Origin: Candidatus Nitrosopelagicus sp.
GTDB lineage: Archaea > Thermoproteota > Nitrososphaeria > Nitrososphaerales > Nitrosopumilaceae
Direction of reading: 5' to 3'
DNA: 64,000 nucleotides
Assembly: GCA_028345295.1 (NCBI GenBank)
Contig: JAOMDA010000004.1
Coordinates: 20,999 to 84,998 of the forward strand
The notes below the pieces were generated by a model that saw nothing but the letters and a program-made list of their open reading frames with translations, was not told the DNA's origin and made no database searches. The first letter of the stretch is position 1. Every line of letters begins with the position of its first letter. Positions 33,432 to 41,776 of this stretch are shown here, one piece after another. The position numbers and the translations under genes are program-made.

Positions 33432-34083
33432 TTGGGACTTCTTTCCATTTTTTTCACCTGAGGTTGGATATCTGGGTTTAGGATTAGTAAGTTTTTTTGG
33501 CTCATTAATTCCCTTTGTTCCAATTCCTTCGTTTATTCTTCTAGTTACTATGTCAGTGGGTGATCAGTTTGACATTCATATTTTAGCAATACTAGCTGCA
33601 TTAACTGCAACATTTGCCAAACAAATTATTTTCTATGCTAGTTATGGTGGAAGAAGAATAATTTCTGAAAAGACAAAAAAGAGAATGTTACCATTCCAAA
33701 GATTAGTTAAAAAATATGGTGCGGCTGCAGCATTTGTTGCTGCTGCAACACCAATACCTGATGATTTAGTTTATGTCCCATTAGGTCTTGCAAAATATAA
33801 CCCACGTAGATTTTTCATTTCAACACTTTTAGGAAAACTTCTTTTATGTTACATTCTTGTCTTATCATCACACTATCTGAGTGATTCTATAGTAGATCCT
33901 ATTTTTGCTAGTTTTGGAATTACCTCTACTGATGACATTTCAAGTCCTTGGCCCATTTTGATTGGAATCATAGTTTTTGGTGTATCTATGACTCTTGTGG
34001 TCATATTATTACTTCGTCTGGATTGGTCAAAAATACTTGGAAGATTTATGCCATGGACACTAGAAGATGATGATCAAAAATAG
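33424..34083 (+). CDS. VTT/DedA-like membrane protein
   Basis: 219 residues from TTG 33424. About five hydrophobic segments; the first re-entrant stretch (LGLGLVSFFGSLIPFVPIPSFILLVTM) and GAAAAFVAAATPIPDDLVYVPLGLAKYNPRRFF fit the VTT (DedA/TMEM41/VMP1) fold with its paired half-helices, in which members act as lipid scramblases or transport undecaprenyl phosphate. The archaeal substrate would be another lipid and is unknown. TTG is the only reasonable start, as the next ATG is about 43 codons in. ttttaata at 33393-33400 lies 27 bp upstream, inside the opposing gene. Confidence 0.8.
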   Translation: MDIWDFFPFFSPEVGYLGLGLVSFFGSLIPFVPIPSFILLVTMSVGDQFDIHILAILAALTATFAKQIIFYASYGGRRIISEKTKKRMLPFQRLVKKYGAAAAFVAAATPIPDDLVYVPLGLAKYNPRRFFISTLLGKLLLCYILVLSSHYLSDSIVDPIFASFGITSTDDISSPWPILIGIIVFGVSMTLVVILLLRLDWSKILGRFMPWTLEDDDQK

Positions 34084-34640
34084 TCATGTGGGTCTATGCT
34101 AAAATTCCATTTTTTATCAGTTCCACGGGATATTCCAATTCTTGTTTTTTTATGAATTTTCTTTATTTTTATTCCATTTGCAATGTAAAGTGATGAATAT
34201 TTTGTTAGATCATTACCATTATCTTGTAGTGTAATATCTAACGCTTGAGTTAATTTTCCTGGACCATTTGTTAAATTCTGAATTTTTGTATTGTTTCTTA
34301 ATTTACTCATCATATCAAGTCCAAGTTGTGGATAAACTCCTCTTACTAAAACAGCACCAGCATTAAATTTTTTATTTCTTGCAACAACATTAAGACAATG
34401 GTACATTCCATATGTAAAATATACATATGCATGTCCAACTTCTTCAAACATCATTCTATTCCTTTTTGTTTTCCTAATTCTTGCATGGCTAGCAGGATCA
34501 TCTGATGCGCGATATGCTTCTGTCTCTATTATGATCCCAGTACATTTTTTGTTGTTAATTTTTCTAATCAATTTCTTACCAAGAAGATCTTTAGCAACTA
34601 AAACAGTATCACGCTGAAAAAAATCTCTGTGTAGTACCAT
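34074..34640 (-). CDS. mpg: 3-Methyladenine (alkyladenine) DNA glycosylase
   Basis: 188-residue AAG/MPG-family base-excision enzyme. Seen: FFQRDTVLVAKDLLGKKLIRK at 7-27, the catalytic Glu region GIIIETEAYRASDDPASHA near 35-53, RNRMMFEEVGHAYVYFTYGMYHCLN near 60-84 (base-intercalating Tyr loop), AGAVLVRGVYP near 94-104 and LTNGPGKLTQALDI near 122-135. The bulge that flips alkylated adenine out of DNA is therefore intact. It complements the UvrAB genes in this window. It lies 18 bp downstream of the DRG GTPase stop on the same strand and overlaps the VTT gene by 10 bp. Confidence 0.95.
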   Translation of the reverse strand: MVLHRDFFQRDTVLVAKDLLGKKLIRKINNKKCTGIIIETEAYRASDDPASHARIRKTKRNRMMFEEVGHAYVYFTYGMYHCLNVVARNKKFNAGAVLVRGVYPQLGLDMMSKLRNNTKIQNLTNGPGKLTQALDITLQDNGNDLTKYSSLYIANGIKIKKIHKKTRIGISRGTDKKWNFSIDPHDYF

Positions 34641-34658
34641 TTACCTCATCATAACAAT

Positions 34659-35762
34659 TTATTTTCGTTTTATTATTGTGAGCACATCTTCATCTTGAAG
34701 TATGTGTGTAAATCCCACACGTTGACCACCAAATTTTACACTTTTTCCCCATACCAATCCAAATCTAAAGTCTTTCTTCATTTTTCTATGTAATTTGTTA
34801 CAGACATCAAGCACAGAACTATTCTCTCGTATAATTAGTGGTTCCTTAAAATCAGTTTCTCCACCTTTAGGGCGCATATATATTCTAATAAATTGTAATT
34901 CATCATAAATTCTATCTCTTAGTTTGTCAATGTTAACATCTGAATCTGCTGAAACTGGAATTACATCAGACTTTATCTTCTTTTCTGCTTTTTTTAGAAA
35001 TTTTTCATCTACTAAATCAATTTTATTTAGTATTGTTATTGCTTTTGCATATGTTTTATTTCCTGTTACAAAATCTATTAACTGCTCTGAATCAATATCC
35101 TCACGAATAACAACTCTAGCACTGGTATAGCCATAAACATTTAAAATTTCTTTTAGTAGTTTCTCTGACATCCTCTTTAATTTTACTTGCTGTGCTACTG
35201 CAATACCACCAGTAGTTGATTTTTCAATAACTATGTTGGGTGGATTCTGATTTAGTCTGATTCCTATATTTGCTAATTCTTTTATTAGTACATCTTCGTG
35301 ATAAGGCTGAAAAACATCTAATACTAGAAGTACTATGTCTGCACTTCTAGCAACTGATAAAATTCTTCGTCCTAGCCCTTTTCCAGTTGAAGCACCCTTG
35401 ATGATTCCTGGTAAATCTAACATCTGAATTTTTGCACCTCTATGCTCCAGAACTCCAGGTACGACAGTTAATGTAGTAAATTGAAATGCACCTACAGCTG
35501 ATTTTGAACTTGTAAGTTTATTCAATAATGTAGATTTTCCAACACTTGGCAGTCCAATAAAAACTACTGTTGCATCTCCTGATCTTTTTACATCAAACCC
35601 ATCAGATTTTTTAGAACTTTTTTTTACCTGGTTTGTTTCTTGCTCCTTTTTCAATTTAGCAATTTTAGCCTTTAATAGTCCAATATGATGTTCAGTAGCT
35701 TTGTTAATCTGTGTTCTAGCCATTTCATCTTGGATGGCTTTGATTTTTTCTGGAATTCCCAT
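34659..35762 (-). CDS. DRG-type GTPase (OBG family)
   Basis: 367 residues, homologue of eukaryotic developmentally regulated GTP-binding proteins, linked to ribosome function. An N-terminal helical HTH-like region (1-60) is followed by a G domain: G1 GLPSVGKST near 69-77, G2 TTLTVV near 95-100, G3 DLPGI near 115-119, G4 NKIDLVD near 246-252 and SADSD near 271. An inserted helical S5D2L-like domain interrupts G3-G4, and the C-terminal TGS domain covers about 290-367 (YMRPKGGETDF, then KFGGQRVGFTHILQDEDVLTI). ATG start. Same strand as mpg. Confidence 0.95.
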   Translation of the reverse strand: MGIPEKIKAIQDEMARTQINKATEHHIGLLKAKIAKLKKEQETNQVKKSSKKSDGFDVKRSGDATVVFIGLPSVGKSTLLNKLTSSKSAVGAFQFTTLTVVPGVLEHRGAKIQMLDLPGIIKGASTGKGLGRRILSVARSADIVLLVLDVFQPYHEDVLIKELANIGIRLNQNPPNIVIEKSTTGGIAVAQQVKLKRMSEKLLKEILNVYGYTSARVVIREDIDSEQLIDFVTGNKTYAKAITILNKIDLVDEKFLKKAEKKIKSDVIPVSADSDVNIDKLRDRIYDELQFIRIYMRPKGGETDFKEPLIIRENSSVLDVCNKLHRKMKKDFRFGLVWGKSVKFGGQRVGFTHILQDEDVLTIIKRK

Positions 35763-35859
35763 TGTTTCTACCTTAATTTTTGATAAATTACCTTGTTATG
35801 AAAGGTTGCTTTTGTTATAATTCGTTTCAGTTATTATTGGCAATTTACATCTAAAAATA

Positions 35860-36558
35860 TTGAGAAAAAAGGTTTTAGCTGTTGATATTGATGGAACGAT
35901 TACACTAAATGGATGGGGATCTATCCATCTTGGTGCATTAGCAAAATTACGTTCAATGAAAGAAAAAGGTCATCATGTAGTCATAGTTACTGGCCGTTCA
36001 TCTGTTGAGGCGTGGTTATTATCAATATTTGGTGGACTTACACATTTAGCTGTTGGCGAAAATGGCGGATGTATTACTTCAGGAGATACAATGCATCATG
36101 AAATGCTTGGAAATAAGGGTGATTGCCTACGTGCATATGATTTCATTAAAAATCATTTCAATGAAGAGATTAAAGAGAAATTAGTATTTCCAAGAATGAC
36201 TGAGGTTGTTTTAGAACGTACATTTGACATTCCAAGGGCACAAAAACTGTTAGATGATGAAGGATTCAATGTGAATCTTTTTGACAGTGGTTATGCATAT
36301 CATGTAAATACAAAGGGGATAGATAAGGGAACTGGACTATTGAAAGCGCTTAAAATTTTAGATATTGATATAGAAGACACTATTGCAATAGGTGATAGTG
36401 AAACTGACGTCCCTATGTTTAAAGTTGTGAAGAATAGTATTGCCGTAGAAAATTCAATAGATGAACTCAAAAAAGTAGCTAGAATTGTTACAACAAAAAA
36501 GTCAGGAGAAGGAGTTCTAGAAGGCTTAGATATGATCAAATCTGAATTTGAGATGTAA
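35860..36558 (+). CDS. HAD phosphatase, archaeal phosphoglycolate phosphatase type
   Basis: 232 residues, Cof/SPP-like HAD. Motif I VDIDGTIT near 8-15 (nucleophile and acid Asp), motif II IVTGRSS near 42-48, motif III lysine in KGIDKGTGLLKAL near 150-162 and motif IV AIGDSETDVPMF near 173-184. A C2-type cap lies between. The family includes phosphoglycolate phosphatase (TA0175-like) and sucrose-phosphatase relatives; glycolate-phosphate removal is the usual annotation but substrate specificity is broad. TTG start. The argS ATG follows the stop with no gap, so they form an operon. Confidence 0.85.
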   Translation: MRKKVLAVDIDGTITLNGWGSIHLGALAKLRSMKEKGHHVVIVTGRSSVEAWLLSIFGGLTHLAVGENGGCITSGDTMHHEMLGNKGDCLRAYDFIKNHFNEEIKEKLVFPRMTEVVLERTFDIPRAQKLLDDEGFNVNLFDSGYAYHVNTKGIDKGTGLLKALKILDIDIEDTIAIGDSETDVPMFKVVKNSIAVENSIDELKKVARIVTTKKSGEGVLEGLDMIKSEFEM

Positions 36559-38439
36559 ATGGCATTCCTAAAAATTCTAGAGTATACCAGGCAGATAATT
36601 AGTTCATATCTAACCACAAATGATCTCACTGATGTTAGTTTCACAGTTGAACCATCAAAACCTGGATTTGGTGATATAACCTGTAATATTGCATTTCTTC
36701 TAGCAAAAAAATTACATAAAAATCCACAAGATATATCGCAAGAAATAGTTGAATTTTGTTCAAAAGAACTCGGCAGTGACATTAAAAATATCACCGCACA
36801 TCCAGCAGGTCATATTAATTTCGAATTAGATTTTATTAATTTTAGTAAGTCTGTTCTAGAAGAATCTCAGAGTCCACATTATTGTGATATAGACATAGGT
36901 AAGTCTAAAAAAATAATTGTTGAACATACATCAGTTAATCCTAACAAAGCATTACACATTGGGCATGTTAGAAATATTGTAATTGGTGATATTATTACAC
37001 GAATTCTTAAAAAAGTAAATTATGATGTGCATACTCTAAATTATGTTGATGATTCTGGACTTCAAGTTGCTGATCTAATCATTGGTTTCAAACATTGTGG
37101 ATTTTCAGAAGATCCACCAGATAATGAAAAATTTGATCATTATTGTGGTGACACTGTCTATGTTGGAACTACTGAAAAATATATTGATGACAAAGATTTA
37201 GAATCTAAACGACATGAAATTCTAAAGGCAATTGAAGACATAAATACAGAAACATCGATATTCGCACAAAAAATAACGAGAAAAGTTTTAGACGCTCAGT
37301 TAAAAACTGTGTGGAATCTAGGTGTTACATATGACTGTCTGAATTTCGAATCACAAATTATTCATTCAAAATTATGGGATAATATTTTTTCAAAACTAAA
37401 ATCACAAAATTTAGTAAGACTTGAGAAATCTGGAAAAAATGAAGGTTGTTGGGTAATATCTAGTAAAGATGAAGATGATAAAATATTAGTTCGAAGTAAT
37501 GGTGTTGCAACATATATTGCAAAAGATATTCCATATGCAGCATGGAAATTAGGAATAATTAATGACCCATTCAGTTATAAAATTTTTACAACTCAAGAAA
37601 ATAATCAAACATTATACGAAACAACTTTAGATCAACGCGATAGTGATACCAATAAACTAAGCTTTTCAGGTGATAAGGTTATCACCGTTATTGATAATAG
37701 GCAAATACGTTTACAAAAAATTATAACTGATTTGATGCGACGTTTCACGGGAAGTGATTCGTATATACATCTAGGTTATGAATCAGTTACGCTTAGTTCT
37801 AACACATCTTCTATTCTAGGGTTCGAGACATCTGATAAATCTGTTCAAATGTCAGGACGAAAAGGATTCTACGTTGATGCTGATCTAATTTTAGGAAATT
37901 TACATGACAAGATTTACAATGAATCAAAAAATCGAAATTCAAGTTTAAGTGATTCTGAATTAAATTCTATTGCAAAATCTGTATCAGTTGGAACAATAAG
38001 GTATGAAATGATAAAACCTGATCTTGACAAGATTATAACATTTGATTTAGAAACATCCTTGAAGATTGAAGGCGACACATGTAGTTATATTCAATATTCA
38101 TACGCTAGAGCAATGAGAATTTTAGAGAAATCAAATAATCTTATAACTTCAGTTAATTTTTCAAACTTTACTAGTCAATTTGAAATTAATCTAATTAAAA
38201 AAATTGCAATGTATGACATTCAAGTTAGTGATGCTGCAAAAAATCTATCACCTAAAGTAATTGCCAGATATTGCTACGAATTAGCAGTTGCATTTTCTTC
38301 TTTTTATGAGCATGTAATGGTTCTTAATGCCGAATCAGATGAATTAATCAAATCTCGTCTTTTACTGGTTCATTCCTTTTCATTAACACTTAGAAATGCT
38401 TTATCATTACTTGGAATTGATTCACCAAGTAGAATGTAA
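36559..38439 (+). CDS. argS: Arginyl-tRNA synthetase
   Basis: 626-residue class Ia synthetase. N-terminal Add-1 domain (about 1-105, YTRQIISSYL, FGDITCNIAFLLAKKL), the HIGH signature in ALHIGHVRN (His133-His136), a KMSK-like MSGRKG near residue 430 and a DALR anticodon domain at the end (SYARAMRIL near 510, then KVIARYCYELAVAFSSFYEHVMVLNA). The start directly abuts the preceding phosphatase stop. Shortly after the stop is an inverted repeat (38466-38510). Confidence 0.96.
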   Translation: MAFLKILEYTRQIISSYLTTNDLTDVSFTVEPSKPGFGDITCNIAFLLAKKLHKNPQDISQEIVEFCSKELGSDIKNITAHPAGHINFELDFINFSKSVLEESQSPHYCDIDIGKSKKIIVEHTSVNPNKALHIGHVRNIVIGDIITRILKKVNYDVHTLNYVDDSGLQVADLIIGFKHCGFSEDPPDNEKFDHYCGDTVYVGTTEKYIDDKDLESKRHEILKAIEDINTETSIFAQKITRKVLDAQLKTVWNLGVTYDCLNFESQIIHSKLWDNIFSKLKSQNLVRLEKSGKNEGCWVISSKDEDDKILVRSNGVATYIAKDIPYAAWKLGIINDPFSYKIFTTQENNQTLYETTLDQRDSDTNKLSFSGDKVITVIDNRQIRLQKIITDLMRRFTGSDSYIHLGYESVTLSSNTSSILGFETSDKSVQMSGRKGFYVDADLILGNLHDKIYNESKNRNSSLSDSELNSIAKSVSVGTIRYEMIKPDLDKIITFDLETSLKIEGDTCSYIQYSYARAMRILEKSNNLITSVNFSNFTSQFEINLIKKIAMYDIQVSDAAKNLSPKVIARYCYELAVAFSSFYEHVMVLNAESDELIKSRLLLVHSFSLTLRNALSLLGIDSPSRM

Positions 38440-38465
38440 AACTATATCTAAAAAACTACTTTTTA

Positions 38466-38510
38466 ATACTAAAAATAGCATTTTTGACTATAAAAATTGG
38501 TTTTTAGTAT
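38466..38510. terminator. Nested inverted repeat downstream of argS, possible terminator or regulatory hairpin
   Basis: Outer arms atactaaaaa (38466-38475) and tttttagtat (38501-38510) are exact complements. Between them a second pair, attttt and aaaaat, lies around gactat. The whole could fold as one extended hairpin. It starts 27 bp after the argS stop in a 200-bp gap with no other feature, but is A/T-only in the stem, so stability is low. Confidence 0.4.
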
Positions 38511-38642
38511 GTAAAAATTAGACAGTGTGAATTAACAATTAAACTTAATTTCTAGAAATATCTGTATCTTACACTATTTGCTTTCCATTTAGTACCTGTT
38601 TATGAATATCTAAAAAATATTGGTTGTATGAAAAACAATTTA

Positions 38643-39359
38643 CTATGAATTAGTTTTTTGTAATTTATAGAATCTTCTAAGTGAATATGCATGTTGAACT
38701 GAATAGTCGTTTTCTTTTGCTTGTGTTTTAATTTCTTTTGCTTCATCAATAGTAATTCCTTGTGCTGCCAAAAACGCATCATCAGTAGAACCTAATTCGG
38801 TAAATACTTCATATTTTTCAATTGATGCTCGTTTAACACTTGGATCTAATATCTGAATTTTGTCGTAATATTTTATGGCCTCATCTAATTTTTTTAAAAA
38901 TTTTAGGGTTACTGCTATATTCATTAGTGCATCAACATTGTTTGGGTCTTTTTTTAGTACAATTTTATAAATTTCAATTGCATCATCATGTACACCAGTT
39001 TTATTTAGTGCAATTCCTTTTGTTACTAATGCATCTACATCATCTGGATATTTCACTAATATGGCATCACAACAATTAATCACTTCATTATGTTTTTCAA
39101 GTTTTTCATATGCAAACATTTTATTTTTTAATGCATGCTCATCAGTAGAATCTAATTTCAATACTTTTTCACAATATTTTATGGCATCGTCATTTGCTCC
39201 AACCATTATATATGCAGTACTTAGATTCTGTAATGCAATCATATCTTTACTGTCATTTTTTAATAAATCATGGCAGAAAGAAATGATATCATCAAACTGC
39301 TTTTTTTCAAATAGTTTTTTTAAACGTAAAATTGGCTCTTGCTCAATTAGACCCACCAT
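38643..39359 (-). CDS. TPR-repeat protein
   Basis: 238 residues built almost wholly of tetratricopeptide repeats of about 34 residues. Repeat signatures include LQNLSTAYIMVGANDDAIKY near 43-62, KNKMFAYEKLEKHNEVINCCDA near 77-98, TKGIALNKTGVHDDAIEIY near 112-130 and MNIAVTLKFLKKLDEAIKYYDKI near 146-168. This is a protein-protein scaffold; the partner is unknown. No signal peptide. The C-terminus (HAYSLRRFYKLQKTNS) is a basic helix. Its start overlaps the stop of the upstream 103-aa gene by one base. Confidence 0.88.
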   Translation of the reverse strand: MVGLIEQEPILRLKKLFEKKQFDDIISFCHDLLKNDSKDMIALQNLSTAYIMVGANDDAIKYCEKVLKLDSTDEHALKNKMFAYEKLEKHNEVINCCDAILVKYPDDVDALVTKGIALNKTGVHDDAIEIYKIVLKKDPNNVDALMNIAVTLKFLKKLDEAIKYYDKIQILDPSVKRASIEKYEVFTELGSTDDAFLAAQGITIDEAKEIKTQAKENDYSVQHAYSLRRFYKLQKTNS

Positions 39360-39670
39360 TAACTTTCGTCTCTCCAGATGGTATGAAGTGACTCAATCTC
39401 ACTAATAATTTGTAGTGCAGAAACATTATCTCTTTCTTGCATTGCTATAGAAAAGTCATATCCTAATTTTATAGCCTCTGGACTTAGATCTTTTATATTT
39501 TTAAGAAATTTACCTTCAAGTTTCATCCTTTCCCCTAATGCACATGATAGCCAATTATCTGAAAGGTTTTGATGTCCCTCATCTAATTTTTCATTAATTT
39601 TACTTCTCCATTCTAATAGTTCAAATTTTTTTAGAATATTATCCGTTTTTTGTGTGTAATACAGTCTCAT
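39359..39670 (-). CDS. Small helical protein paired with the TPR protein
   Basis: 103 residues, all predicted helix, no recognised domain (ILKKFELLEWRSKINEKLDEGHQNLSDNWLSC; later DLSPEAIKLGYDFSIAMQERDN). No membrane segment. It overlaps the TPR gene start by one base, so both are expected in equal amounts, and a physical interaction with the TPR protein is a reasonable inference. Function unknown. Confidence 0.72.
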   Translation of the reverse strand: MRLYYTQKTDNILKKFELLEWRSKINEKLDEGHQNLSDNWLSCALGERMKLEGKFLKNIKDLSPEAIKLGYDFSIAMQERDNVSALQIISEIESLHTIWRDES

Positions 39671-39748
39671 ACTTTTTTTATGAGTACTTTTTATTAAAAA
39701 TTTTTAATTTTTTTGTGATTTTTATAGTCCACAAATATTTACAGATCG

Positions 39749-40561
39749 ATGGATAATAGAATCAATTTTGCAGTGGTTGTAGGTGTGATACTAGTACTTG
39801 CCTTTGCTGTTACATTAACTCAAACAGAAAAGCAAGCAATTTCTCAAGATTCAGATGTTATTACAGATGAGTTAATTACCCATTGGCTTGAAAAGTATGA
39901 TCCATCAGAACAAACAATCTCTGTTACTGGTAGTGCAACTTCTTCCTCAAGTCCAGATACATTAATTGTGATTCTTGGTGTTGAATCTGAAGCAAAAACT
40001 GCAAATGAATCCTTGTCTAAAAATTCCAATTCATTGAATTCTGTTATTTCATCATTGACCAATTCTGGAATTTCTAAAGATAGCATCCAAACATCAAATT
40101 TTACAATTTATCCCTTGTATGATAGCATAAAGGACTCTAATGGTAATTATCAGCAAATTCTAATTGGATATCGTGTATCTAACATTTTATCGATACAAAC
40201 TGATAAAATTGATTCTGCTGGTGACATAATTGACTCAGCAGTTTCGTCTGGGGCAAATCGTGTTGATAATGTTTCCTTTCAATTATCCGATGACAAATTG
40301 CAAAAAGTTTCTGACGATTTGATTGCTGATGCAATTAATGATGCAAAACAAAAAGCAGAAAAAGCACTTGTTCCATTGAAACAAAAAATTGTCGGTGTGA
40401 AATCTGTGGTATTACATGATAACATGACCCCATATCATGAGAGTTCTATGCGTGCATCATTTGATGGATTTGCTGAATCTATGAAATCTGCACCAATACT
40501 GTCAGGAGACGAAGAGATTAGAACCGATGTTAGTGTTGTCTTCTACATATCTCAAGAATAG
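39749..40561 (+). CDS. SIMPL-domain (DUF541) exported protein
   Basis: 270 residues. An N-terminal membrane helix or signal anchor (residues 5-25, FAVVVGVILVLAFAVTLT) is followed by a SIMPL domain: TISVTGSATSSSSPDTLIVILGVESEAKTANESL near 56-90, YPLYDS and YRVSNILSIQT in the middle, and DAINDAKQKAEKAL near 195-208, with the final strand DVSVVFYI. SIMPL proteins are widespread outer-surface proteins of unclear function. tttttatag at 39719-39727 is a fitting TATA box. It is followed by the TauE/SafE gene, 22 bp later. Confidence 0.88.
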   Translation: MDNRINFAVVVGVILVLAFAVTLTQTEKQAISQDSDVITDELITHWLEKYDPSEQTISVTGSATSSSSPDTLIVILGVESEAKTANESLSKNSNSLNSVISSLTNSGISKDSIQTSNFTIYPLYDSIKDSNGNYQQILIGYRVSNILSIQTDKIDSAGDIIDSAVSSGANRVDNVSFQLSDDKLQKVSDDLIADAINDAKQKAEKALVPLKQKIVGVKSVVLHDNMTPYHESSMRASFDGFAESMKSAPILSGDEEIRTDVSVVFYISQE

Positions 40562-40582
40562 AATAATTGTGATCTGATTATA

Positions 40583-41341
40583 ATGATTGATTTTCTTTGG
40601 TTAATACCACTTGGATTTGCTGCTGGGGTTTTAGGCTCAATAATTGGTCTTGGGGGTGGAATTATTGCTGTACCTGTGATGACTTTTGCAGGGTTCCCAC
40701 CAACATTGGCTGCAAGTAATAGTTTGTTTGCTGCGTTTAGTAATGCAGTTGCATCTACTGCCACGTATGCAAAGCAAAAAAGGATTGAGTATGGAATTGG
40801 TTTAAGATTAGGATTAATGTGTATTCCAGGAACAATTCTTGGCGCATTTGTTTCTGATATAATGACACCTGTTGTATTTCAAATTCTTTTTGCATTAATT
40901 TTAGTCTCTTCTGCAGTCTATATTTTTGTAAAAAGAAAGATTTCAGAAAAGCCATACAATTTAAAAAATTCAATGATGGTTTTTGCAGCATCTGCAAGTT
41001 TTTTTGCAGGTGTAATTTCAAGTTTATTTGGAATTGGAGGTGGTGTAGTCTTTGTTCCATTAATGGTAATTGGAATTGGAATTTCAATGAGAAAAGCTGC
41101 ACCGACATCACAACTTGTTCTAATATTTGCATCGTTAAGTGGATTAATTGTTCATTCTCTATTAGGACATCCTGATTTTACACAAGCTATGCTGTTATCA
41201 ATTGGAGCATTTGCAGGTGGCTTACTGGGCGCAAGATTATCATTAGATATCAAGGAAATAAAATTGAAAATTCTTGTTACGATTGTCTTGATTGCTGCAG
41301 CAATTAAGTTAGTTATAGATTCGATGGGGGTTCCTTTTTAA
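40583..41341 (+). CDS. TauE/SafE-family membrane exporter
   Basis: 252 residues with about eight membrane helices in two homologous halves. Signature glycine-rich loops: GVLGSIIGLGGGIIAVPVMTF near 13-33 and SSLFGIGGGVVFVPLMV in the second half near 147-163. The family exports sulphite, sulphoacetate or other organosulphonates, or takes up sulphur compounds; the substrate here is unknown. It directly follows the SIMPL gene and may be co-transcribed. Its last 29 bp overlap the convergent hot-dog gene. Confidence 0.92.
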   Translation: MIDFLWLIPLGFAAGVLGSIIGLGGGIIAVPVMTFAGFPPTLAASNSLFAAFSNAVASTATYAKQKRIEYGIGLRLGLMCIPGTILGAFVSDIMTPVVFQILFALILVSSAVYIFVKRKISEKPYNLKNSMMVFAASASFFAGVISSLFGIGGGVVFVPLMVIGIGISMRKAAPTSQLVLIFASLSGLIVHSLLGHPDFTQAMLLSIGAFAGGLLGARLSLDIKEIKLKILVTIVLIAAAIKLVIDSMGVPF

Positions 41342-41774
41342 TCCTGTAAAGGTTCTTCTTAGATGTTACAATAACTTCCCCATCTCCATTTGTTCCTTCA
41401 AAGTCTACACCAATTAACCCAAATTCTTCATCAAGATCTTTTTTTTCAGATACTGTAAATTTGATTTTAAGAACTTGATCTGTGTATAATGCTTTTAGGA
41501 ATCTGGTTTGTCTACCATCCCATTCTTTGTCACCATCAATACCATATAGTATGATTAAATTTCCATAGATTTGTCGTAATCTGGTAAATTCACCTTCCAT
41601 ACGAGAAATCATTGCTCGACCAGAAATAACTTTAGGTTCTTTTTTACCAGTGTTGATTTCAAACATTGCGTTTTTTATTCGTGAAAATCCTAGATAATCA
41701 TCTAGCTCATCAGATGATATAGTAGTTGTTGATTGGAATTGATCACCAATTTTTAGCGAGGAAAATTTTTCCAT
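41313..41774 (-). CDS. MaoC-like hot-dog fold protein
   Basis: 153 residues. The outline (SSLKIGDQFQSTTTISSDELDDYLGFS, then VISGRAMISRMEGEFTRLRQIYG, then LKIKFTVSEKKDL and GEVIVTSKKNLYRI) is that of a MaoC/FabZ-type hot-dog dehydratase or thioesterase. The usual catalytic D-x4-H of MaoC is not evident, so it may be a non-catalytic or altered member. It is 2 bp downstream of the tandem SDR gene on the same strand and is almost certainly co-translated; the pair recalls hydratase/reductase modules of acyl metabolism. Confidence 0.7.
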   Translation of the reverse strand: MEKFSSLKIGDQFQSTTTISSDELDDYLGFSRIKNAMFEINTGKKEPKVISGRAMISRMEGEFTRLRQIYGNLIILYGIDGDKEWDGRQTRFLKALYTDQVLKIKFTVSEKKDLDEEFGLIGVDFEGTNGDGEVIVTSKKNLYRIKKEPPSNL

Positions 41775-41776
41775 CT

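Noticed and set aside
38440..38640. A tRNA or small RNA gene in the gap after argS
   Set aside because: No cloverleaf-forming GC-rich stems or conserved TTC box seen; only the A/T hairpin at 38466-38510.
40755..41132. 125-aa minus-strand frame inside the TauE/SafE gene
   Set aside because: It is composed largely of Gln, Leu and Phe, as expected from the complement of membrane-helix codons, and overlaps a clear eight-helix transporter.
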